The position numbers and the translations under genes are program-made. From Paracraurococcus sp049315625 (GTDB lineage Bacteria > Pseudomonadota > Alphaproteobacteria > Acetobacterales > Acetobacteraceae), in assembly GCA_049315625.1 (NCBI GenBank), contig JBMOJU010000303.1:1-6328 (forward strand): a DNA stretch of 6,328 nt. Reading direction: 5' to 3'. The notes under the pieces were generated by a model. That model saw nothing but the letters and a program-made list of their open reading frames with translations. It was not told the DNA's origin and did no database searches. Positions 1 through 5,463 of this stretch are shown here, piece by piece (position 1 is the first letter of the stretch; every line of letters begins with the position of its first letter).

Positions 1-285
1 ATCATCCTCTGGGTCTGGAGCGGCGCGAGAAAGGCCCCGCCGGCGGACAAGCTGGTGCTGCGGGCCGCGCTGCTGGCGGCGCTGCTGCACAGCGGCTTCG
101 ACAACACGCTGATCGCCAGCACCGCGCTGATGCAGTTCAGCTTCTTCTACGCCGCCATGGCCCGTGCCAAGATCGACGCGCGGGAGATGGCGCCGCGCCG
201 CAGCCAGCATGGCCGGCGCGAGCGGGCGCCGGAGGAAGGCGTGATGTCCGCCGCATTGGCGCGACAGGCACGGGGCTATCACTGA
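1..285 (+). CDS. O-antigen ligase / polysaccharide polymerase-like membrane protein, C-terminal part only
   Basis: The reading frame is open from the first base and stops at TGA 283-285, giving 94 residues; the true start lies left of the window. Residues 18-57 are hydrophobic and include the short motif LLHSGFDNTL (His30, Asp34), followed by a second hydrophobic run ending FFYAAMARAK. A late His followed by Phe-Asp-Asn between the last membrane segments is reminiscent of the C-terminal end of O-antigen ligase / Wzy-type polymerases, which join or polymerise lipid-linked sugar units at the periplasmic face of the inner membrane. The last ~35 residues are basic and polar, as expected for a cytoplasmic tail. 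The acyltransferase gene begins 2 bp after the stop, so the two are probably co-transcribed. Family assignment rests on a short tail and on context; another polytopic EPS-locus membrane protein is possible. Confidence 0.55.
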   Translation: MILWVWSGARKAPPADKLVLRAALLAALLHSGFDNTLIASTALMQFSFFYAAMARAKIDAREMAPRRSQHGRRERAPEEGVMSAALARQARGYH

Positions 286-287
286 GC

Positions 288-1337
288 ATGCCGGACACGC
301 TGCCGGCGCTGCAGATCATGCGCCCGGTGCGCGAGCGCCGGCTCGACCTCGACCGGGCCAAGGGCTACGCGATCCTGCTGGTCGTCGCCGGCCATCTGGT
401 GGCGAATACCGCGCCGGAGGGCGCTGGCTGGTACGAGCCATTGCGCTACGTGCTCTATCGCTTCCACATGCCGTTCTTCCTCTACCTCAGCGGCACGGTG
501 GCGGTGCTGAGCGGCGCGCTGACCGCCCCGCCTGCCGCCTGGCCGCGGCAGGTGGCCCGGCGGGCGGAAAGGTTGCTGTTGCCCTTCTTCGGCATCGGCC
601 TGCTGATCCTCAGCGCCAAGTGGCTGAGCATGCAGGTCCTCGTGGTCGACAATCCGCCCGACGGGCTGTTAGGCGGCCTGGTGGGTCTGTTGTGGGACAC
701 GGCGCACAGCCCCGCCACCTCGGTCTGGTACCTGCTGGTGCTGTTCCTCTGCACCCTGGCCGGCATGCTGCTGCTGCGCGCCGGTGTCGGGACGTCCGGC
801 CTCGTCATGCTCGGCATCGCGTTGCAATTCGTCGAGGTGCCGCCGGTCGCATATCTGGACCGCTTCGCCCGATTCTTCCTGTTCTTCGCCGCCGGTGCCT
901 GGGTGGCGGAGCGGCAGGACCGGGCGCTGTCGCTGATCGACGCATGGCAGCCCTGGTGGTGGCTGCTCTTCAGCGGCTCCCTGCTGGCTTCAATGACGGT
1001 CTGGGTCGATGTGCCGTGGTACATCGATGACCATTGGTCGCTGGTGCTCTGTGGCCTGCTCTGCATCCCGGCGCTGCACGGGCTGATCCGTCGTCCGCCG
1101 CTTTCGCAGCCCGGCTGGCCGGTCACGCTCGGCCGCTATGCGATGGTCATCTACCTGTTCAACACGCTGGCGATCGGCGCCGCAAAGGCGGGGTTGATCC
1201 GCGCAGGCATCCCCTACACCGCGGCGAATTTCCCGCTGCATCTGGCGGTCGCCATGGCAGCTGGCCTCGCCCTGCCGTTGCTGCTGAAGCGCCTCGTGCT
1301 GCGCCGCATGCCCCGGCTGGACCGGCTGACCGACTGA
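288..1337 (+). CDS. Membrane acyltransferase, acyltransferase-3 / fucose 4-O-acetylase-like
   Basis: This 349-residue polytopic inner-membrane protein probably transfers an acyl group, most often acetyl, onto a sugar of the polysaccharide made by this locus. The family signature is at the N-terminus: RRLDLDRAKG at residues 17-26, then ILLVVAGH ending at His36, the conserved catalytic-type His of acyltransferase-3 proteins. FHMPFFLYLSG (59-69), SVWYLLVLF (145-153) and GRYAMVIYLFN (282-292) are further family landmarks. About ten hydrophobic segments follow, and length is normal for the family. The D-x-x-KG form resembles the fucose 4-O-acetylase subgroup (COG3594). The ATG at 288 lies 2 bp after the preceding stop with only a weak GGGG (272-275) upstream, which suggests translational coupling; ATG 318 is a later candidate, but it would leave few residues before the motif. 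The stop lies inside a tandem 8-bp repeat. The acceptor sugar and acyl donor cannot be told from sequence. Confidence 0.85.
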   Translation: MPDTLPALQIMRPVRERRLDLDRAKGYAILLVVAGHLVANTAPEGAGWYEPLRYVLYRFHMPFFLYLSGTVAVLSGALTAPPAAWPRQVARRAERLLLPFFGIGLLILSAKWLSMQVLVVDNPPDGLLGGLVGLLWDTAHSPATSVWYLLVLFLCTLAGMLLLRAGVGTSGLVMLGIALQFVEVPPVAYLDRFARFFLFFAAGAWVAERQDRALSLIDAWQPWWWLLFSGSLLASMTVWVDVPWYIDDHWSLVLCGLLCIPALHGLIRRPPLSQPGWPVTLGRYAMVIYLFNTLAIGAAKAGLIRAGIPYTAANFPLHLAVAMAAGLALPLLLKRLVLRRMPRLDRLTD

Positions 1338-1361
1338 CCGACTGACCGACTGACCGACTGA
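1326..1361 (+). repeat. 8-bp tandem repeat, 4.5 copies of CTGACCGA
   Basis: Four perfect copies of CTGACCGA (1326-1333, 1334-1341, 1342-1349, 1350-1357) are followed by a half copy CTGA (1358-1361). The first copy encodes the last residues of the acyltransferase (L-T-D) and the second supplies its TGA stop. Because 8 is not a multiple of 3, successive TGAs fall in all three forward frames (1327, 1335, 1343, 1351, 1359). The repeat fills most of the 28-bp gap before the end of galE. Copy-number changes above about 1.5 copies would leave both neighbouring proteins unchanged. It is a likely site of slipped-strand length variation. Confidence 0.95.
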
Positions 1362-1369
1362 ACGGTCAG
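1350..1369. terminator. Hairpin at convergent gene ends, possible weak bidirectional terminator
   Basis: CTGACCG (1350-1356) and CGGTCAG (1363-1369) form a perfect 7-bp stem with a 6-base loop ACTGAA. It lies between the convergent acyltransferase and galE genes, overlapping the galE stop codon (1366-1368). Neither strand shows a T-run after the stem, so it is not a classic intrinsic terminator. Its position between converging genes is the main argument. The left arm is the last unit of the tandem repeat, so earlier copies could pair with the same right arm. Confidence 0.35.
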
Positions 1370-2364
1370 CCGCGATCGGCAAACCCTTTCGGGTGCCGCG
1401 AATGCCAATCCCAGGCGGTGCGGACGATGTCATCCAGCGCGCCGTAGCGCGGCGCCCAGCCGGTATCCTCTCGCAGCCTTGCCGAGGAGGCGACCAGCAC
1501 GGCCGGATCACCCGGGCGCCTGGCGCCGAGCGTATGCGGCACCGGGTTGCCGCCGATCCGCTCGACCGCGTCCATGACCTCTCGCACCGAATAGCCGGTG
1601 CCGTTGCCGACATTGTACCGGACGCTGGTCTGGTCGAGGCGATCCAGCACGCGGATATGCGCATCCGCCAGGTCCAGCACATGGACGTAGTCGCGGATGC
1701 AAGTCCCGTCCGGCGTCGGGTAGTCGGTGCCGAAGACCGTGAGCGGCGGGCGTGTGCCAAGCGCGGCCCCGATCGCCAGCGGCACCAGATGCGTCTCCGG
1801 CGCATGGTCCTCGCCGATGCGGCCCCCTGGATCCGCGCCGGCGGCGTTGAAGTAGCGCAGGCTGGCAGAGCGCAGGCCATGGATCCGATCGGCCCAGGCC
1901 AGGCCACGCTCGGCCATGAGCTTGCTCTCGCCATAGGCCGAAACCGGAGCGACCTCGGCATCCTCGTCGATCGGGATGCGCTTCGGAAATCCGAACAGCG
2001 CGGCCGTCGAGGACAGGACGAATTTCAGACATCCGGCCTTCACCGCGGCATCGGCGACGATCAGGCTGTTCGAGAGGTTTTCGGTACAGTAGCGCAGCGG
2101 GTCGCGCATGCTCTCGCCGACCAGCGACAGCGCGGCGAAGTGGAAGACCGCGTCGAATTTCCAGGCGGCGAAAACCTCCGCGAGGCGCCTGCGGTCGGCG
2201 ACATCGGCCTGGATCAGTTCGACCCCGTGGGGCACGGCGGCCCGGTGGCCCTGGCGAAGATCATCGACGACGACGACCTCCGCACCACGCTGTACCAGGG
2301 TCAGGACAAGATGGCTGCCGACATAGCCGGCCCCGCCAGTGACGAGGAAACGCCGTCCGTCCAT
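1366..2364 (-). CDS. galE: UDP-glucose 4-epimerase
   Basis: This 332-residue cytosolic enzyme of the extended SDR family interconverts UDP-glucose and UDP-galactose with bound NAD, and here would supply UDP-galactose for polysaccharide assembly. The Rossmann NAD motif is TGGAGYVG at residues 9-16 (GxxGxxG). The catalytic set is visible: Ser119 in LSST, and Tyr144 and Lys148 in YGESK. LRYFNAAGADP (169-179), THLVPLAI (191-198) and the CIRDYVHVLDLADAH block (222-236) are typical GalE landmarks, and length is normal. The chosen ATG (2364) sits directly before the Rossmann fold and has AGGAG five bases upstream. The open frame continues upstream to 2556, but that extension only overlaps the kinase gene in another frame. 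It is the second gene of a two-gene minus-strand operon. An epimerase acting on another UDP-sugar, such as UDP-GlcNAc or a UDP-uronic acid, cannot be excluded. Confidence 0.93.
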   Translation of the reverse strand: MDGRRFLVTGGAGYVGSHLVLTLVQRGAEVVVVDDLRQGHRAAVPHGVELIQADVADRRRLAEVFAAWKFDAVFHFAALSLVGESMRDPLRYCTENLSNSLIVADAAVKAGCLKFVLSSTAALFGFPKRIPIDEDAEVAPVSAYGESKLMAERGLAWADRIHGLRSASLRYFNAAGADPGGRIGEDHAPETHLVPLAIGAALGTRPPLTVFGTDYPTPDGTCIRDYVHVLDLADAHIRVLDRLDQTSVRYNVGNGTGYSVREVMDAVERIGGNPVPHTLGARRPGDPAVLVASSARLREDTGWAPRYGALDDIVRTAWDWHSRHPKGFADRG

Positions 2365-2369
2365 CCGAG

Positions 2370-2374
2370 CTCCT
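2370..2374 (-). promoter_or_regulatory. Ribosome binding site of galE, overlapping the upstream stop
   Basis: On the minus strand the kinase stop TAG (2375-2373) runs directly into GAG, giving TAGGAG; the AGGAG core ends five bases before the galE ATG. Ribosomes finishing the kinase gene would end on the galE binding site, which suggests translational coupling. This site also decides the galE start over the longer in-frame extension. Confidence 0.75.
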
Positions 2375-4640
2375 ACTCCCTGAAGTAGCCGCCGTACCGC
2401 GGGTGGTAGACCTCGGCATCCGCATAGCCGGACCGGCCGTGCACCTTGGCGTCGACCTGCGTGAGTGCCGCACCCACCACCCGGGCATGCGCTTCCTCGA
2501 GAAGTCCGAGGGAGTTGCGCACGACCGAGCGCGGGGTATCGCGCCAGCGCACACAAAGCAAGGTTGCATCCGCGAGGCGAGCAACAACCCGTGCGTCCGC
2601 CATGGCGAGGGCCGGCGGTGCATCGAGAACGATCAGGTCGTAATCACGCCGCACCCGATCCAACAGACCCGCCATCGCTTCCGACATGAACAGGCCAAGG
2701 CTGTGGATTTCCGCCGCACCGGCAGGGATGTAGTCGAGGCTCGACAAATGGTCGCGGCGGATGATGCGCTCCAGCACGGCTTGGCCGAGCAACAGATCGG
2801 TAACGCCGGGCGCACCCTCGCAACGGAACACCCGGCCGAGCGAAGGCTGGCGCACGTCGCAATCGATCAGCAGCACGCGCTCGCCATTCATCGCCGCGGA
2901 CCGGGCGAGCGCCACCGAGGTGGTCGTCTTGCCCTCGCCCGGCCGGGCCGCGGTGATGACCACCACGCGTGGCGGCTCCGAGCCCAGCCAGAGTGCCGCG
3001 CGCAGGGTGCGCATGCTTTCCGCGAAGGGGCTGAGCGGCTTACGGACGACATAGTCCTCCACCCGGTGGCGACCGAGCAACCCGCGGCGCAGCATCGGCA
3101 CAAGGGCAAGGCAGGGCAGGCCCAGACCGGCGCGGATTTCTTCACCCGAGCGCAGCGTGCTGTCCGCCTGTTCCAGGAACCAGATGATCAGCAGACCGAA
3201 AAGAACGCCCAGCACCGTCGCCGCAACGACCATCAGCATGGTCTTCGGGAAGCTCGGCGACCCGGGCATCGTCGCCGGTGAGAGGATCCGCGCATCCGGC
3301 TTCTCGATGGCGGTCTGAGACACCGTCTGCTGCGAGCGTTCCAGCACGGCGCGCAGCAGGGTGCGGCTGGCCTCCGCCTCGCGCTCCAGCGCCGCGACCT
3401 GGATCTCGGCGGTCTGGCTCTGGTTGACGCGGGCTTCCTGCGCGCGCAGCGCGTCCTCCAGGCTCTTCACCCGGGCGCGCTGCGCGCGGGTTTCCGCATC
3501 CAGCGCCTGCACCACGCGGCTGGTCTCGGAACCAACCGCACGCTCGATGTCCTGCAACCGCGAGCGCGCCGCCCGTACATCCGGGTGGTTGGAGCCGAGC
3601 GTGGCGGAGAGCCGTTCCAGATCGGCGCGCGCGGTGTCGCGCTGCGCCCGCTGCTGCACGAGGTTGGAAGCGCCGAGCGCGGTCATGTCGGCGCCGCCGC
3701 CGCCGCCGCGCGCCGCAGAGAGCCGGGCCTCCGCGGCGGCGAGCCCGTTGCGCGCCTCGACCAGGTCGGTGTTGATGCGGCTCACCTGCTCGGTCGACAG
3801 CGCCGCGCTGACGCCGCGCGTGAGGCCGGAGGTGGTGCGCAGCTCGGCGATGCGCGCCTCGGTCTGCCCGAGTTCCTGGCGCAGCTGACCGACGCGCCCA
3901 TCGAGCCAGTCATTCGCACGCCGCACGGCGTTGAATTTCGTCTCCAGCTGATCGCCGATGTAGAGCTCGGAGGCGAGGTTCGCGGCGTCCATCGCCAGCC
4001 GCGGATTCTCCGAGGTGAAGCTGACCGTCAGCACGCGCGAATTGCGCACCACCGCGACCTGCAAACGATCGCGCACCGCTTCGGCGGCGGCGATCTCGGC
4101 GCGCTCCTCCGGCGGCCGCGTCGCCGGCGCCTCGGGCGCCACCAGTTCGGCAAGGCTCGGCGAGATCGTGTTGAGCCGACGCGCCAGCGCCTCGCTCCAG
4201 CGGTACACCGGGCTTTCGACCCGCTTCGCCTCACCGGCCCACCAGAAGAATTCCTCGTTGTTCGTGAGATCGAATTGCCGGACGATGCGGCGCGCGACGG
4301 ACAGGCTGCGGATGACCTCGACCTGGCTGGCGAGCACCGCATCGGTCGTCGTCTGATCGCGTAGGATGCTCTGCAGCTCACGCGCCGCGTAATCCGTCGG
4401 CTCGAACATCACGGTGGTGTTCGCGGTGTAGCGAGGTGTCAGCTGCTTCGCCGCGACATAGGCGGCGATCGGAAACAGCAGCGCGCAGAGGATGAGCACC
4501 CAACGCCGCCGACGCAACGCCGCCAGCAGCGCAGTCACCGTCATGCCCTCAGGCTCGATCGGCGCGGCGACGGGAACGGGGGTGCGGAGCGTGGGCCGCT
4601 TGTCGGTGGGTGGCCTGGACTCAACCGGTCTGTCGAGCAT
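2373..4640 (-). CDS. Polysaccharide co-polymerase fused to BY-type tyrosine autokinase (Wzc/ExoP/GumC-like)
   Basis: This 755-residue inner-membrane protein would control chain length and export of the polysaccharide, with a cytoplasmic kinase that phosphorylates its own tyrosine tail. Order: Wzz-like N-terminal domain with a first membrane segment at about 46-63 after an RRRRW stretch; long periplasmic region rich in coiled coil (about 232-310 and 333-437); Pro-rich SPATMPGSPSFPK (454-466); second membrane segment about 468-488; then the kinase. Walker A is ARPGEGKTTT (565-574, Lys571), Walker A' LLIDCDVRQP (590-599), Walker B LIVLDAPP (669-676). The tail carries Tyr739, 745, 749 and 752, the expected autophosphorylation cluster. 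Start: ATG 4640, with AGGGA/GGAAG about 11-13 bases upstream and a promoter placed just before it; the open frame reaches ATG 4748, but that extension crosses the promoter. Downstream, galE begins after 8 bp. No cognate phosphatase gene is in the window. Confidence 0.92.
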   Translation of the reverse strand: MLDRPVESRPPTDKRPTLRTPVPVAAPIEPEGMTVTALLAALRRRRWVLILCALLFPIAAYVAAKQLTPRYTANTTVMFEPTDYAARELQSILRDQTTTDAVLASQVEVIRSLSVARRIVRQFDLTNNEEFFWWAGEAKRVESPVYRWSEALARRLNTISPSLAELVAPEAPATRPPEERAEIAAAEAVRDRLQVAVVRNSRVLTVSFTSENPRLAMDAANLASELYIGDQLETKFNAVRRANDWLDGRVGQLRQELGQTEARIAELRTTSGLTRGVSAALSTEQVSRINTDLVEARNGLAAAEARLSAARGGGGGADMTALGASNLVQQRAQRDTARADLERLSATLGSNHPDVRAARSRLQDIERAVGSETSRVVQALDAETRAQRARVKSLEDALRAQEARVNQSQTAEIQVAALEREAEASRTLLRAVLERSQQTVSQTAIEKPDARILSPATMPGSPSFPKTMLMVVAATVLGVLFGLLIIWFLEQADSTLRSGEEIRAGLGLPCLALVPMLRRGLLGRHRVEDYVVRKPLSPFAESMRTLRAALWLGSEPPRVVVITAARPGEGKTTTSVALARSAAMNGERVLLIDCDVRQPSLGRVFRCEGAPGVTDLLLGQAVLERIIRRDHLSSLDYIPAGAAEIHSLGLFMSEAMAGLLDRVRRDYDLIVLDAPPALAMADARVVARLADATLLCVRWRDTPRSVVRNSLGLLEEAHARVVGAALTQVDAKVHGRSGYADAEVYHPRYGGYFRE
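3693..3707 (-). repeat. GCC trinucleotide run encoding five glycines
   Basis: Five consecutive GCC triplets on the plus strand read as GGC on the minus strand and encode Gly312-Gly316 of the co-polymerase/kinase, between two predicted coiled-coil stretches. It probably acts as a flexible hinge in the periplasmic domain. Being in-frame triplets, gain or loss of units would change linker length without breaking the gene. Confidence 0.7.
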
Positions 4641-4684
4641 GAGGGTTGCGTCTTCCCTTTGCGCCAGCGCTGTACAGGCGAGTG

Positions 4685-4714
4685 GCAATACGCGTCCGCT
4701 TGTCGACGGGTCAA
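4685..4714 (-). promoter_or_regulatory. Candidate sigma-70-type promoter for the kinase-galE operon
   Basis: Read on the minus strand, TTGACC (4714-4709) matches five of six bases of the -35 consensus. It is followed after 18 bases by TATTGC (4690-4685), a partial -10 match starting TAT. The transcript would start near 4678, leaving a leader of about 38 bases before the kinase ATG at 4640. Position, strand and spacing all fit the downstream operon. In such GC-rich DNA a chance match is still possible. Confidence 0.5.
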
Positions 4715-4884
4715 TCAACGGCCCGGCGAACTTCGCGGTGCAGCGCAAACAACGGCGTGATGAACCACCTGCGCAAGGAAACGCGAATGTGCTCCCGGCT
4801 TGCGCTCTGGCAGACAGGGCGCGTGGGAGATCGCACGGCGCCGATGCATGCGGTGTCGTCGTCGCGCGATCTTCGAGAGTTGTG

Positions 4885-4889
4885 AAGGA
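4885..4889 (+). promoter_or_regulatory. Ribosome binding site of the export lipoprotein gene
   Basis: AAGGA, within GAAGGAAAG (4884-4892), lies 10 bases before ATG 4900. It selects this ATG, which opens directly into a lipoprotein signal peptide, over the longer in-frame extension running upstream to 4492. Confidence 0.65.
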
Positions 4890-4899
4890 AAGTCCGACG

Positions 4900-5463
4900 A
4901 TGATTGCACGCCGCCTGTTGTGGACGCTCCCTGTGCTGGCGGTCGCCGCCTGTAGCGGGCCGGGAGCCGGATTGCCGCCCTTGCCCGACGCAACGGCCTC
5001 CGCCTATCGTCTCGGCCCTGACGATCAGGTGCGCGTGACCGTGTTCAACGACCCGCGACTCACCGGCGATTTCCGCGTCTCCGACGCCGGCACCATCGCG
5101 CTGCCGCTCGTCGGCACTGTCGCCGCCGCAGGCCGCACGACCGGTGAGGTGGAACGCGCCATCGAAGCCGAGATGAAGAGCAAGAGCCTGTTCCGCGACC
5201 CGAGCGTCGCCGTGCAGGTCACCGGCTACCGGCCGATCTTCGTGCTCGGTATGGCGGAGCGGCCGGGACAGTTCCCCTACCAGCCAGGCATGACCACGCT
5301 GACCGCCGTCGCCGTCGCCGGCGGCTTCAACTACCGCGCGATACGCGACTATGTTTCCATCACTCGGATCGGCCCGGAAGGCCGCCCGGTGGAGTATCGC
5401 GCCGGGCGCGAGGCGCTGGTGCAGCCGGGCGACGTGCTCACCATCTTCGAGCGGCGCTTCTGA
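4900..5463 (+). CDS. Outer-membrane polysaccharide export lipoprotein (Wza/GumB-like, short form)
   Basis: This 187-residue protein is a secreted lipoprotein of the outer-membrane polysaccharide export (OPX) family; together with the co-polymerase/kinase encoded divergently it would form the trans-periplasmic export path. The N-terminus MIARRLLWTL is a signal peptide ending in lipobox VAAC, with lipidated Cys18 followed by Ser, which favours outer-membrane sorting. The Poly_export domain spans about residues 36-108, opening with YRLGPDDQVRVTVF and including DGTIALPLVG-like SDAGTIALPLVG. One SLBB domain follows (about 110-158: VLGMAERPGQFPYQPGM, then AVAGGFN). It ends VQPGDVLTIFERRF, a common family end. 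The length is about half that of E. coli Wza and resembles GumB: only one SLBB unit, and no C-terminal amphipathic helix. The stop TGA overlaps the CTG start of the murein endopeptidase gene, so the two form a coupled operon. Confidence 0.92.
   Translation: MIARRLLWTLPVLAVAACSGPGAGLPPLPDATASAYRLGPDDQVRVTVFNDPRLTGDFRVSDAGTIALPLVGTVAAAGRTTGEVERAIEAEMKSKSLFRDPSVAVQVTGYRPIFVLGMAERPGQFPYQPGMTTLTAVAVAGGFNYRAIRDYVSITRIGPEGRPVEYRAGREALVQPGDVLTIFERRF

Larger units (their letters stand above)
4641..4899. promoter_or_regulatory. Divergent intergenic region between the kinase and export lipoprotein genes
   Basis: This 259-bp gap separates two genes transcribed away from each other and must hold the start signals for both. 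On the minus strand a fair sigma-70-like promoter can be seen (4685-4714). For the plus-strand gene I could find only a ribosome binding site, not a convincing -35/-10 pair. Small palindromes CAGCGCTG (4665-4672) and TGTACA (4671-4676) lie near the predicted minus-strand transcription start and could be a protein-binding site, but this is weak. Reading frames that run through the gap lack any recognisable protein motif. Confidence 0.6.

Noticed and set aside
990..1961. Minus-strand open frame of about 320 codons spanning the end of galE, the repeat and the acyltransferase gene
   Set aside because: It is a shadow of two real genes. It stays open because the 8-bp repeat has no stops on the minus strand, and its product is low-complexity (SVGQSVSRSVG) with no domain.
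1393..2388. Plus-strand open frame of 331 codons antisense to galE
   Set aside because: GC-rich codon bias opens antisense frames. The product is rich in Arg, Asp and Gly with no recognisable motif, while galE on the other strand has all catalytic residues.
2365..2556. Longer N-terminus for galE, reading back to 2556
   Set aside because: The extension lies wholly inside the kinase coding region in another frame. The ATG at 2364 has a good ribosome binding site and directly precedes the Rossmann motif.
4641..4748. Longer N-terminus for the co-polymerase/kinase, starting at ATG 4748
   Set aside because: It would run through the proposed promoter and adds 36 residues with no family similarity that I can see.
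4492..4899. Longer N-terminus for the export lipoprotein, reading back to 4492
   Set aside because: It would overlap the kinase start region and bury the lipoprotein signal peptide internally. ATG 4900 has its own ribosome binding site.
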